Source: Sphingobacteriales bacterium
Lineage (GTDB): Bacteria; Bacteroidota; Bacteroidia; Chitinophagales; UBA2359
Direction of reading: 5' to 3'
Assembly (NCBI GenBank): GCA_016718845.1
Contig: JADKCK010000107.1
Span: 5,166-69,165, forward strand
DNA length: 64,000 nt
Shown here: positions 45,346-55,061 of the stretch, one piece after another
Position numbering within the stretch: the first letter of the stretch is position 1
Layout: each line of letters starts with the position of its first letter
The notes under the pieces: model-generated
Told to the model about the DNA's origin: nothing
Seen by the model: the letters and a program-made list of their open reading frames with translations, nothing else
The model's database searches: none
Program-made: the position numbers and the translations under genes

Positions 45346-47907
45346 TTAGAACTTAATTAAGATTCTTGCATTTAGCAGTCGGGCAGTTAAGTAGTTAGGT
45401 ACGGCGTAGTAAGCTTCTTCTTGGTAATTTGGGGCAATAGCTTTTATCCAGTTGTACGAAACGGTGTTTTTTATGCCCAGCACATTAAATATTTCGAGGC
45501 TTGCCCACACGCTTTCGAAATGTCGGAGGGGGTTTCGGCTGGCTAATTCCTTTTTGTTTTTGTCGAAGAGCAATGCCGAGAAGCCAATGTCTAACCTGCG
45601 ATAAGGAGGTATGCGCAATTGGTTGCGCCAGCGTTGGCTGTTTGGAGGACCAAAGGGTAATCCCGTGCCAACTAACAAGGTTAAATGTACTTTAAAGTTA
45701 GGGTTATTGGGTAATTGATCTTGGAAAAACATGCCAAACGTAACACGTTGGTCGGCAGGGCGAGGTATGTAACCAATGCTTTGTTGTACAGTATCTACTA
45801 CGGTAAAATCGCGGATGCTGGTGTCGCCCAACACAATAAATTGCCCTGCGGCGTTTCGGTATCGGTTATAAAAGTCGCCATCGAGGTTTTCGTTGGTTTG
45901 CATTACAGACAAGCTTATCCACGAGTCGGTACCTTTTACAAACTCGCCAAACAAACGCATGTCAATGCCTGCAGCGTAGCCTTTCGAGTCGTTTGTTCCG
46001 GAGTAGCGTATCAGCAGGTTGTCGTAGCCGTAGGACACCATATCCCAGAGGTATTTGTAGTAGAGTTCGGTGGTTAGTTTAAAGGGGCGTCCGTTGAGCA
46101 TGGTAAAGCTATAATCGCTACCCAATATGGCATGGAGCGATTTTTGAGCTTTTATGTTGTTATTTACGGTTCCGTCGGGTCGGCGCATTTCGCGGTAAAT
46201 GGGTGGTTGGTAGTAGGCTCCGAGTGCGCCACGTAGGGATAAGGTGCGTTCGTATCGGGCGTTGCGGATAGAATCTTGTTTTAATTTGGGTTGCCAACCA
46301 AACTGAAATCGGGGCGAGATGATGGTTTCTTTGTTAAAATCCCAGTAGTTGATACGTGCGCCGCCTACTATATTCCAGCGTTTTTGTTTGCCAAAGGTTA
46401 TTTCGTCTTGTACAAAGGCGGTATATCGGTTGCTATTTACCTGTACGTTGGTTCGTAGTACGTCGTTAAGGGTTAGTTGTGGGTTGGTGGTTGGCAGGGT
46501 AAAATCGGCAGAGTCGGCACGCGACCATTCGTAGAGTTTGTCGTTGATTATGTCGCGTTGGAATTTAGCTCCCCAGCTCAAAAAGTGTTTATTGCCTTGC
46601 CAATATCCGCGGTGTTCGGTGTTGGCAATGTTTACGTTTAGTTTGTTTCGTGCCCAGTCGTGGCTAGTTCCAACGCCCAATATGGTGGTTACGTCGCCAA
46701 AGTCGTCGCTGCTAAAATCTTTTTCTACTTCGCCTATGTAATAAAAACCTAAGATGTTGTAGGCTTCTATTTCGCGGCTGGCATAGGTAGATGCTAGCCA
46801 TTTTAGGGTTAGTTTGTTGTTGGGTGTGTAGATGAGCGATGCGCCCGCCATGCCGTTTTCGTAAGAGTCGGCTTCTTGTCCTTCGTAGGCGGTGGTTAAT
46901 CGGTACGAGGCATCGAAAGTACCAAAGCCTACGGCAGATTCTTCTGGGAAGAAGGTATATCGGTTGCGGGCATAGTTACCAATTACTTGCAGTTGCAGGT
47001 TGTCGGTAAATTGGTGGGTAATAAATCCCTGAAAATCGGTGAAAGAGGGGGTATATTGTCCTTTGGTGGGCAACGAATTGAGCAAATATCGGTTGGCGCG
47101 TTGCCTAATGCCTAGCATAAAGGTGTTTCGGCGATTAAAAGCAGTGCCTTGTACAAAGCCCGAAAAGCCCAACAAACTAGCAGCAATATTGCCTTTAAAC
47201 TCGGAGGGTTTGCGGTATTTAATATCTAAGACAGACGAGAGGCGGTCGCCGTACTTTGCTTCGAAGCCGCCTGCCGAGAAAGAGATGCCGCTCACCATAT
47301 CGGCATTGATAAAACTTAGTCCTTCTTGTTGCCCCGACCTGATGAGGAAAGGGCGGTAAATTTCGAAGTCGTTTACGTAGATAAGGTTTTCGTCGAAGTT
47401 GCCGCCGCGCACCGAGTATTGCGAGCTTAACTCGTTGTTAGATACTACGCCGGGCAAGGTTTTAATGGCAGCCTCTACGCCACCCGTTACCGAGGGTAAA
47501 GCTTCGATGGCTTTGGGCGATATGCTGGTGATGCTTACTGCCGAGCGTTTGGCGGTGATATTGGCGGTGGGTAGCGATAGTTTTTGGGAGGTCATAGACA
47601 CATTTACTTCTCGTTCGTCGCCTTCGCGGGGGCGCAGGGTGCGTTTTTCGGGAAAATAGCCTACCAATCTAAATTGTATTTCGGTTTGTAAACCTGCTCG
47701 CATACGCATGGTATAGTCGCCGTTGGCATTAGAGTAAATGGTTTCGCCGGTTGTAGAGTTGTAAACGGCAACACTTTCGAGTGGTTGGTTTAGCTCGTCG
47801 GTGATGTTGCCATATACCGATGCTCCGTAATATAGTTGGGCATAGGTTGGTGTATTAGCGAGGATAAGAAGAAGTACTATGAAAAAGATAGATGCTTTGG
47901 GCTGCAT
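45346..47907 (-). CDS. TonB-dependent outer-membrane receptor with CarboxypepD-like domain
   Basis: This 853-aa protein has a signal peptide (MQPKASIFFIVLLLILANTPTYA). A carboxypeptidase-regulatory-like domain follows (VYGNITDELNQPLESVAVYNSTTGETIYSNANGDYTM, about 30-110). The plug domain holds AIKTLPGVVSNNELSSQYSVRGG and FENDLIYV-type sequence (about 135-200). A 22-stranded barrel fills the rest and ends in an aromatic-rich strand (LTARLLNARILIKF). It imports or transports an unknown ligand using TonB energy. No SusD partner gene adjoins, so a polysaccharide-utilisation locus is not indicated. Its own terminator follows at once. Confidence 0.93.
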   Translation of the reverse strand: MQPKASIFFIVLLLILANTPTYAQLYYGASVYGNITDELNQPLESVAVYNSTTGETIYSNANGDYTMRMRAGLQTEIQFRLVGYFPEKRTLRPREGDEREVNVSMTSQKLSLPTANITAKRSAVSITSISPKAIEALPSVTGGVEAAIKTLPGVVSNNELSSQYSVRGGNFDENLIYVNDFEIYRPFLIRSGQQEGLSFINADMVSGISFSAGGFEAKYGDRLSSVLDIKYRKPSEFKGNIAASLLGFSGFVQGTAFNRRNTFMLGIRQRANRYLLNSLPTKGQYTPSFTDFQGFITHQFTDNLQLQVIGNYARNRYTFFPEESAVGFGTFDASYRLTTAYEGQEADSYENGMAGASLIYTPNNKLTLKWLASTYASREIEAYNILGFYYIGEVEKDFSSDDFGDVTTILGVGTSHDWARNKLNVNIANTEHRGYWQGNKHFLSWGAKFQRDIINDKLYEWSRADSADFTLPTTNPQLTLNDVLRTNVQVNSNRYTAFVQDEITFGKQKRWNIVGGARINYWDFNKETIISPRFQFGWQPKLKQDSIRNARYERTLSLRGALGAYYQPPIYREMRRPDGTVNNNIKAQKSLHAILGSDYSFTMLNGRPFKLTTELYYKYLWDMVSYGYDNLLIRYSGTNDSKGYAAGIDMRLFGEFVKGTDSWISLSVMQTNENLDGDFYNRYRNAAGQFIVLGDTSIRDFTVVDTVQQSIGYIPRPADQRVTFGMFFQDQLPNNPNFKVHLTLLVGTGLPFGPPNSQRWRNQLRIPPYRRLDIGFSALLFDKNKKELASRNPLRHFESVWASLEIFNVLGIKNTVSYNWIKAIAPNYQEEAYYAVPNYLTARLLNARILIKF

Positions 47908-48033
47908 GAAATTAGTTTTTGATGGATAGTTGTGCTAAAAGACATAGCTACACGAAGCAGCTAAAAAATGCGTAATTTAATGAATAGCAAGGCGGCGGAT
48001 TTTGTTTGTTGTGTGTAATGTTTTGGGGGTTGT

Positions 48034-50643
48034 TTATTGGCTAACTTGCCTTATAAGTATTAGAAGGGTAAGCAAGGTGGTTACTTTAGAGGCGATATTT
48101 TCGAAGGTATCGTTTGCACTTGGGCGTTCTTTGGGGTGATATGTGTAATACTCTTTGAGTAGTTCGTCTTGTTCTTTTTTGCGTTTGTGTCGGTCGCTTT
48201 CGTCTACAAAAACAGTTGAGCCGTTTTCTACTTTGGGGTATTTTTTGAAAAACAAGAAGCGGCGTGTTTGTTTAATTTCGCCATTAGCTTTTTTTACGTA
48301 GGTTCTCGATTTTTTAGCATATCGTCCGTATCCTGCGCCATAATTAATTACGTAATCTTTGGCGTTTTGGTTAGGTTCAAAAGGTACGCTAACTTGGTGT
48401 AAGCTGGTGTCTACTTCAAAGTGTCGCATGGCACCCGTAAGTGTAACCATGTTGCGCACTTTGGGTATAAATATAGAGTCGCCTGCTAACAGTATGTAAT
48501 TGTAGTTTAGTTGTTGTAGCAATGCCTCTTGTCGTTTGCGTTTTTTGTGTGGTAGTTGGGCTTTTTGCATAGCTTTGCTTATGTCCATTAGTACATAGCC
48601 GGTGCTATCTTCCCAGCGATACAGTTTGGCACCTGTTTGAAAAGCGTAACCACTTAAACCGCCAGCTCTGTCAATTAGTTGCGTAAGGGTTTCGTCTCTG
48701 TTTATCAACGAGTATTCGCCGGGATACTCTACCTCGCCGTATATTTTTACCATTAGCTCATCTTGGAACAAAGCCGATTTTCGCACGTATACATGGTCGT
48801 AGGGTTGTAGTTTAAACTGTGCGGCGGCATTATCAACCAAAAGTTGGTCGCTTACATCGGCGCGTTTTACAACTGTGGTGTTTTGCGATTTTTGACCGGT
48901 GTTTTCGTCGGTAAAAGTAATGACGCGCAAAACTTCTATTCGGTTGTTTGCGGCTTCTAATTTCATGCCGCCTGCCGAGTATAGCACATCGGCGAGGGTC
49001 ATGCCTAATGCAAAGGGGTATTCCCCTTCTTCTCGCACGGCGCCCGACACCTTTATAGTAGTACCATCGAAGGCAGATATTGCCGACATGATGCGAATGG
49101 TATCGAGGTTTTGGAGCATAAAATTGTTGGGCGATGCTGGATTTTTTAGTACTTCATCTACATTAAAAGGTATTAGTTGTTTGGCTTTGTCTTCGGGGCG
49201 TAGTCGTTCAATAAATGCTCGGTTTGCGTCGGCATGTTCGGTTATGCCTTGTGCTTTTTGTAAAATGTCGCTAATTCGGTCGCCTGATTTTATTTCGTAA
49301 TAGCCGGGTATTCGGGCGGCACCTACTAATTGTACATGGTTAAGCAATGTGTTTGGTATTTGGGCAACAAAAATGGTGTCGCCCTCTTGCAGGGCAAAGT
49401 TAGTGCCTTTTATTTTATCAATATCAACATCAATTACAATAGCTTTATCGTTTTGATAGCGTTTAAGGTGTAAGGCAGCCCGTAGGGCATCGCCCTTTAA
49501 ACCTCCCGAATATTTAAGTAATTCGGTTAAGCCTTCGTTTTCTTTTAGTTCGTAATTATCGGCTCGTTTGCTTTGTCCGTTAATGTTTACAATTTTGCCT
49601 TGCGTAGGTACAACTATATAATCGTTGTTTTCCAAGAAAAAATCTTGTTTGCTATCGGGGTTCATCAAGTACTCGTATAGGTCGAGGGTAATAATCGTTT
49701 GCCCATTGCGTTTAATGTAAATATTGCGCAACGAGCCCAAATTGTTTGGACCCGATATGGCAACTAATGCATTGTATGCCGATGTAAATGCCGGAAAACG
49801 ATAAGTACCTGGGCTAATTAGTTCGCCTACCAAATTAACCGAAATAAGGCGCACAAAACTCAACGAAATGGCAATTTCCGATTTTTTTATGTCGTAGACC
49901 TTGGCAAAGCGTTGCTTAATTAAGTCGCGGGCTTGTGCGTATGTCATACCTTTTAGCGATATTTGCCCTACCAAAGCAGGCTTAATGTACCCATCTTTAT
50001 TTATAGTAAACGATTGGTTGTAATCAATCATACCCCAAATGGTAACGGTTATTTCGTCGCCGGTGCTAAGGGTATAATTATCGGGTGCTCGGTGGTCAAT
50101 TTCGGGCGAAAGTTCGTTGATTTTGAGCAGACTGTTTCTAAAAAAAGCCTGTCCATAAACGGTAGGAGCGGGGAGGGATAGAGCTTTTTCGAGTAGTTGG
50201 CGTTTTTGGAATTCGATAAGTTGTTGCAAATCCTCGAGGTTTAGTGAGTCTTTGGGTACGGGTAAGCCATATTTTTTACGGAAAGCCTCGTCTAAGGACG
50301 ATTGACGTTTTTGTTTTACCACATCTAAGCTATCTTGCATACCATTTAAGCCTTGCAATTGTTTGATAACATCGTCGGAGACGCCTAATTTTTGTAGTTC
50401 TTCGGGGGTTATCAAAATGCGGTCTTTGAATAGTTGCAGAGAGTCGCGTCCCATCAAAATTTCTTTGATAGAGTCTTCGGGTGTTTTTTCTTTACCCGAA
50501 ATGTATTTGTCTAGGTCGTAGCGGTTGTAGGTGCGTTTGCTGCCACTAGTGCCGCTTTGCGGACGAGGCGTAAATTGAGCGAACAAATGGTTTGTATGGA
50601 TAACAAACAATAATAAAATAATAAAACGAAAATATAAGCGCAT
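48034..50643 (-). CDS. Wza-like polysaccharide export protein with multiple SLBB domains
   Basis: This 869-aa protein starts at MRLYFRFIILLLFVIHTNHLFA, a signal peptide. The start at 50643 is preferred over an ATG 19 codons upstream because the signal begins there. A long charged N-terminal region precedes the Poly_export domain (PDNYTLSTGDEITVTIWGMIDYNQSFTINKDGYI...GQISLKGMTYAQARDLI). At least five SLBB/beta-grasp units follow (for example VNLVGELISPGTYRF, VQLVGAARIPGYYEI, IKVSGAVREEGEYPF, VKIYGEVEYPGEYSL and VTLTGAMRHFEV). A hydrophobic end (VTTLLTLLILIRQVSQ) may anchor it. It probably forms the outer-membrane channel for capsule or exopolysaccharide. The Wzz-like gene at 53873 is its likely partner. 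Confidence 0.9.
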   Translation of the reverse strand: MRLYFRFIILLLFVIHTNHLFAQFTPRPQSGTSGSKRTYNRYDLDKYISGKEKTPEDSIKEILMGRDSLQLFKDRILITPEELQKLGVSDDVIKQLQGLNGMQDSLDVVKQKRQSSLDEAFRKKYGLPVPKDSLNLEDLQQLIEFQKRQLLEKALSLPAPTVYGQAFFRNSLLKINELSPEIDHRAPDNYTLSTGDEITVTIWGMIDYNQSFTINKDGYIKPALVGQISLKGMTYAQARDLIKQRFAKVYDIKKSEIAISLSFVRLISVNLVGELISPGTYRFPAFTSAYNALVAISGPNNLGSLRNIYIKRNGQTIITLDLYEYLMNPDSKQDFFLENNDYIVVPTQGKIVNINGQSKRADNYELKENEGLTELLKYSGGLKGDALRAALHLKRYQNDKAIVIDVDIDKIKGTNFALQEGDTIFVAQIPNTLLNHVQLVGAARIPGYYEIKSGDRISDILQKAQGITEHADANRAFIERLRPEDKAKQLIPFNVDEVLKNPASPNNFMLQNLDTIRIMSAISAFDGTTIKVSGAVREEGEYPFALGMTLADVLYSAGGMKLEAANNRIEVLRVITFTDENTGQKSQNTTVVKRADVSDQLLVDNAAAQFKLQPYDHVYVRKSALFQDELMVKIYGEVEYPGEYSLINRDETLTQLIDRAGGLSGYAFQTGAKLYRWEDSTGYVLMDISKAMQKAQLPHKKRKRQEALLQQLNYNYILLAGDSIFIPKVRNMVTLTGAMRHFEVDTSLHQVSVPFEPNQNAKDYVINYGAGYGRYAKKSRTYVKKANGEIKQTRRFLFFKKYPKVENGSTVFVDESDRHKRKKEQDELLKEYYTYHPKERPSANDTFENIASKVTTLLTLLILIRQVSQ

Positions 50644-51312
50644 TTGAATAGTTACTATAACTTTCTGACTATAAAAGAAAGTACATTTAGAAAAAAGCAA
50701 TGATAAACAAGCTATCTTGACGTATAAAGCAAGTAAAAGGTTGCAATGGATAGCAAAGTTTTTGAGAGGGCAAAGGTAGGAATTATTTGCGAAATGATAG
50801 TAAGCAATTTGATTTTGACGATACTTTTGCTTATCTTTGCGTGGTTTAAGTAAGCAGATAAGGAATAAAAATGAATTTACAAGCCGTATTTTTTAGTGGA
50901 TAATGTTTTTTGTAGCAAAGATACTTGATGCTTTACTTGTAGAAGTGTACGGTTAGAAATACAATTAAATTTTAATTTGGACGGCATTTAATGCTTTTAA
51001 GCAGATTTTGAGCAGATAAATTGTAAAAAGAAATGCCTAATGCAAAAAATAAACGTTTAATAGGTTAGTTTTATTTTTTTACAAAAGTAATTGATTATTA
51101 GCTAGTTATACAAGAGGCGACAATAGAAAATTAGCAGTTTTAATGACTACTTTGTTTCGGAATTATTTTTTACAATTTAGTGACTTAATTTCTGTTGTTT
51201 ATAGCTTAATAAACATAAATTGGTACAAAAATTGCCATTTAATAATAACAACAACAAACTTCTTACCTATTAATCTTACCAAAATTTACTTTACCGTTTA
51301 CCTTAGTTTATT
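50644..51312. promoter_or_regulatory. Divergent intergenic region with two candidate promoters
   Basis: On the plus strand TTG (50809-50811), a 20-base spacer and TATCTTTG (50832-50839) form a good promoter match, though 474 bases ahead of the 51313 gene. On the minus strand TACCTTTG (50778-50771) lies about 130 bases before the SLBB gene. The rest of the region (50840-51312) is A+T-rich with no gene seen; a long leader or a small RNA cannot be excluded. Confidence 0.45.
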
Positions 51313-53490
51313 ATGAAAAAAATAACATTGCTTCTAACCCTTTTCTTTTGTATAACTACTAATTATTTGGTAGTTGCTCAAAATGCTACTTTAAAAGCCG
51401 CTAACGAAGCCTTTGAGCAGTTTGGGTATAAAGACGCTATTGTATTATACAAAGAAGTGCTAGAAAAAGACAAGCAAAATATAGTAGCAGCCGAGAAATT
51501 AGCCGATTGCTACCGCTTAACAAGCAATACAAAAATGGCAGAACCTGCCTACAAAAAAGCTATAAAATTAAACCCCCAAAATGATATTTTGAAGTTTTAT
51601 TATGGCAAAGCCTTAATGAGCAACGAAAAATACGAAGAAGCATTGAAGTATTTTAACGAATATAAAGCAGCAAAACCAACAGATAAATTGGTGTATAACT
51701 TTATTGATGCTTGTAAAAATATTGACGATTTAAAACGTGATTCGTCGGCATATAAAATAGCACTTGTGCCAACTGTAAATAGCATGGAGGGCGATTTTAG
51801 CCCAGTGTTTTTTAAAGATGGATTAGTAATTACATCGTTTCGCAACAAAAATACCTTAAACCGCAAAAATGACCAAAATGGGGATTCGTATGCCGATATG
51901 TACTTTGTAAAGCAATTAGGCGTACACTGGACACCGGGTGCTTTGATGGAGGGCAAGCAAAGCACCCCTTATAACGAAGGTCCGGCTACTTTTAGTGCCG
52001 ATGGAACGGTAATGTATTTTACCCGTAATGCACCTAAAAGCAAAGCTAAAAAAACAGGCGAATCACACCTGCAAATATACGAATCGCGGTGGAGCAATAA
52101 TCATTGGTCGGAAGGGGTAGTTTTGCCTTTTTGCGATGAAAACTACTCGATGGGACACCCAACTTTATCGGCAGACGGACGCAAATTGTATTTTTCGTCG
52201 AATATGCCCGGCGGTTTGGGCGAAAATGATATTTGGGTAAGCGAATTGCAAAACGGCAAATGGTCGAAACCCGAAAACATGGGTAGCAACGTAAATACTG
52301 CTGCCAACGAAATGTTCCCGTTTATACACCCCGACGGAACCCTGTACTTTGCCTCTGATGGCTGGGGTGGTTTTGGAGGATTAGACATTTTTTCGGCTAC
52401 ACCCGTTGCCGAAGACTGGACGGTTGCTAATATGGGTACACCCATTAACACCGCCCGCGACGACCACGGTTTAGTATTAAACCCAGATAAAACATTGGGC
52501 TATCTTGCATCGAACCGAAAACGAGAAAACGACGATATTTTTGAAGTGAAAATACAAGCATCACAAGCCCAAAAATTATTGGTCGAGAAAGCGCCCGAAA
52601 TTGCTCAAAAACCAGAAAAAAAACAAGACGATTCTAAGTTAATAGTTCAAGAAAAATTACTAGTAGTAAAAACTGATACACAACATAAACAAGAAGGTGC
52701 CACACTTAAGGGGATTAACGCTTCCCCCGTATCTATACAAGAACAAACTCCTGTTGAACCTGACCCAATAGAAGAAAAAATAAACAAGATATTTAACAAA
52801 GACAACTCGATGGCAATAATAGGTATTGTAGTAGATAAAAGTACCAAAATACCTATGAGCGGTGCCTTTGTAGAGTTGAAAGACTTGTCGAACTCGGTAA
52901 TCAAAAAAGTGGTAACAAAAGAAGATGGTAATTTTATGTTTTCGGTTCAACCAAGCAAGCAATATAACTTAACCATAGTGGGCGAAGATGGTGTACAAGA
53001 CCAACGGTTTGTATCAACTATTAACCCTAAAAATACATTGGTTTTTTATTCTATATTGGAAGGTGTAGGTAAAGAAACTAACGCAATTGTACCAGAAATA
53101 AATAAAGACTCTTACAATAATGTAGACCCCCATTTGGTAGAAACAAAAATGGATGTTAAAAAAGACAATGTTGTTAAGCCAATATTGCCAATGTCAAATA
53201 ATAATAGTTTGACGTTTAAAGTACAAATTGGAGCATTTAGTCGCCCACTTAGCACTAGTACTCGTTATTTTGGTAAAGTGCGCAACCGAGCAATCGAAAA
53301 AGAAATATCGCAAAACGGGCAATTACACCGCTATTTAACAGGTAACACTAACTCGTTTGCCGAAGCCGAAACATTGTGTCGCTCTTTGAATAATTCGGGG
53401 TATCGAACTGCTTTTGTAGTTGGCTATTTGGGTGGTAACCGCTTAGATATGGATATTCAAACGGTATTAAGCACCTACGGAAAACAATAA
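51313..53490 (+). CDS. PorE-like periplasmic protein: TPR, beta-propeller, CarboxypepD-like, SPOR
   Basis: This 725-aa exported protein has a signal peptide (MKKITLLLTLFFCITTNYLVVA). TPR-like helices come first (about 25-130: AFEQFGYKDAIVLYKEVL; AEPAYKKAIKLNPQN). A PD40-type propeller follows (about 150-415) with repeats such as GPATFSADGTVMYFTRN, HPTLSADGRKLYFSSNMPGG and FPFIHPDGTLYFASDGWGGFGGLDIF. A carboxypeptidase-regulatory-like domain lies near 497-570 (IGIVVDKSTKIPMSGAFVEL). The order matches PorE of the T9SS, whose C-terminus is normally OmpA-like. Here the last 90 residues (FKVQIGAFSRPLS...FAEAETLCRSLNNSGYRTAFVVGY) look like a SPOR domain, also a peptidoglycan binder. A T9SS-envelope anchoring role is inferred. 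Confidence 0.86.
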   Translation: MKKITLLLTLFFCITTNYLVVAQNATLKAANEAFEQFGYKDAIVLYKEVLEKDKQNIVAAEKLADCYRLTSNTKMAEPAYKKAIKLNPQNDILKFYYGKALMSNEKYEEALKYFNEYKAAKPTDKLVYNFIDACKNIDDLKRDSSAYKIALVPTVNSMEGDFSPVFFKDGLVITSFRNKNTLNRKNDQNGDSYADMYFVKQLGVHWTPGALMEGKQSTPYNEGPATFSADGTVMYFTRNAPKSKAKKTGESHLQIYESRWSNNHWSEGVVLPFCDENYSMGHPTLSADGRKLYFSSNMPGGLGENDIWVSELQNGKWSKPENMGSNVNTAANEMFPFIHPDGTLYFASDGWGGFGGLDIFSATPVAEDWTVANMGTPINTARDDHGLVLNPDKTLGYLASNRKRENDDIFEVKIQASQAQKLLVEKAPEIAQKPEKKQDDSKLIVQEKLLVVKTDTQHKQEGATLKGINASPVSIQEQTPVEPDPIEEKINKIFNKDNSMAIIGIVVDKSTKIPMSGAFVELKDLSNSVIKKVVTKEDGNFMFSVQPSKQYNLTIVGEDGVQDQRFVSTINPKNTLVFYSILEGVGKETNAIVPEINKDSYNNVDPHLVETKMDVKKDNVVKPILPMSNNNSLTFKVQIGAFSRPLSTSTRYFGKVRNRAIEKEISQNGQLHRYLTGNTNSFAEAETLCRSLNNSGYRTAFVVGYLGGNRLDMDIQTVLSTYGKQ

Positions 53491-53509
53491 AATGCTTTTA
53501 AGCAATATT

Positions 53510-53539
53510 ACGCTCCAAAACATTGTTGTTTTGGAGCGT
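53510..53539. terminator. Terminator after the PorE-like gene
   Basis: A perfect 12-bp stem, ACGCTCCAAAAC with GTTTTGGAGCGT (53510-53521 with 53528-53539), is followed by T8, 19 bases after the stop. Confidence 0.9.
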
Positions 53540-53579
53540 TTTTTTTTACTTTTATTCAACCCTATTTTAGCGTTATTAT

Positions 53580-53815
53580 AGGACACGGATTAAGATGGAT
53601 TTTTAGGAAGGATAATTTCACATTTATTTAGTTTTTACCAACGATGTATGATTATTAGTGCCTGCCAAATAGTCCTTTTAGGGCTACAATAACCCATTTT
53701 TATTGGACAATTTTGGTCAAAAACAAACAGATTTTTTGCTTAAATTTGGGTTTTAAATCAACACGTAGATAATCATTTTGTAAAATCTGTGCCTAATCAG
53801 TAAAATCCGTGTCCT
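53580..53815. repeat. Inverted 12-bp repeat pair and dispersed leader element
   Basis: AGGACACGGATT (53580-53591) and its exact complement AATCCGTGTCCT (53804-53815) face each other. The right copy is part of a longer element (about 53791-53827) that recurs almost unchanged at about 54989-55025, before the rhodanese gene. Confidence 0.6.
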
Positions 53816-53843
53816 CTTGTGCGTAACATTAGTTCATTATTCG

Positions 53844-53851
53844 TACCTTTG
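53844..53851 (+). promoter_or_regulatory. Candidate -7 box for the Wzz-like gene
   Basis: TACCTTTG lies 22 bases before the chosen ATG at 53873. The nearest upstream TTG is 24 bases away. Its location supports the ATG over an in-frame GTG at 53819. Confidence 0.5.
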
Positions 53852-53872
53852 TACCTCAATTCATTTTATTGT

Positions 53873-54928
53873 ATGACCCAAGATCAACCAAACGAACCCC
53901 AAAATCAACCAAACCTTAATTTGCGCTCTACCTTGCTGGTATTGCGCGACTATCTGATAGAGCTACTGCGTAAATGGTATTGGTTTTTGTTGTTAGGAGC
54001 CATAGCCGTATTTGCAGCCTCTTATTACGTTCAAAAACTACAAACAACTTACCAGGCTAATAGCTCGATGATGTTAAGCACCGAAACAGGCGGTGGAATA
54101 TCGGGAATACTACGAATGGCAGGGCAATTTGGCGTAGGTGCAGCAGCTGGCGGTAGCGAACTAAGTAGCGAAAAATTAATGGACTTATTAAGCTCAAGGC
54201 AAATTGTATATAGCTCGCTATTAAAAACAATAGAAATTGATGGTAAAAAAAATCTATTGGCTAACCATATCGTTAGTATATTATACAATAAACCCAATGC
54301 CATAAAAAATACCTCAATAGAAAAACTAACTCCTACCGAAAACGAACTGTTGATGAGTATTTATAGTAGTATTACAAACGGAGCTTTGATAAGTAATGTG
54401 GGTAGAAGTGGCGTTGTGCATATCACCTTCGACTCCTCATCCGAAAAAGTAGCCAAAGAAACCTTACAGGTACTTGTTACTACCCTACGCGATTATTATA
54501 CCGATAAAGCCATAGAACAACAACGCTTAACCTATAATATTATCAACGACCGCGTAGACTCGCTCGAAAAAGCACTTTATAGCACCGAGTACAACATGGC
54601 TCATTTTATAGACGAATACCGACCCGCATTACGGGCAGGCTCCTTGTCGGCTCAAAAATTAATGACCCAAGACCAACTAAAACGACAAGCCGAAATACTA
54701 AATGTAATGTATGCCGAGGCAGCTAAAAACCGAGAAATAGCCCAAATGTCGATGCTTAGTAACCGACCAATTGTGCAAATAGTCGATTTACCAGCTTATC
54801 CATTAGACGAAAAAAAACCAAATATCATCATCATATACGTCTTAGCATTGTTTTTAACATTGGGCGTTGTTACTATATTAGTAGTACTTAACAAATTGGT
54901 GCGAGATGCACTAAAACAGCAACCTTAA
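53873..54928 (+). CDS. Wzz-like chain-length/polysaccharide co-polymerase protein
   Basis: This 351-aa inner-membrane protein has two transmembrane segments, near 33-52 (KWYWFLLLGAIAVFAASYYV) and near 318-341 (IIIIYVLALFLTLGVVTILVVL). They enclose a periplasmic domain with long helices (VAKETLQVLVTTLRDYYTDKAIEQQRLTYNIINDRVDSLEKAL). A Pro-rich stretch before the second membrane segment (IVDLPAYPLDEKKP) is typical of the family. No cytoplasmic tyrosine-kinase domain is fused. It probably controls chain length or export together with the Wza-like protein at 48034. The start was set at 53873; the upstream GTG lies inside the dispersed leader repeat. Confidence 0.88.
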   Translation: MTQDQPNEPQNQPNLNLRSTLLVLRDYLIELLRKWYWFLLLGAIAVFAASYYVQKLQTTYQANSSMMLSTETGGGISGILRMAGQFGVGAAAGGSELSSEKLMDLLSSRQIVYSSLLKTIEIDGKKNLLANHIVSILYNKPNAIKNTSIEKLTPTENELLMSIYSSITNGALISNVGRSGVVHITFDSSSEKVAKETLQVLVTTLRDYYTDKAIEQQRLTYNIINDRVDSLEKALYSTEYNMAHFIDEYRPALRAGSLSAQKLMTQDQLKRQAEILNVMYAEAAKNREIAQMSMLSNRPIVQIVDLPAYPLDEKKPNIIIIYVLALFLTLGVVTILVVLNKLVRDALKQQP

Positions 54929-55061
54929 ATCTACCAATTAAATAATAGTTCAGGTTACAGACTACGCTATTTTAGCATTATCGGTGTCTAATCCGTAAAA
55001 TCCGTGTCCTTTTGTGCATAACATAAATCATCATCAAAATACCCAAAATTTATCATTTTTT

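Noticed and set aside
45159..45356. Small plus-strand frame after the hydrolase gene
   Set aside because: It spans two terminators and a short direct repeat, which explain the sequence better.
53819..53872. GTG start for the Wzz-like protein
   Set aside because: The extra 18 codons fall within a dispersed leader repeat and the promoter box, which overlap no coding sequence in the second copy.
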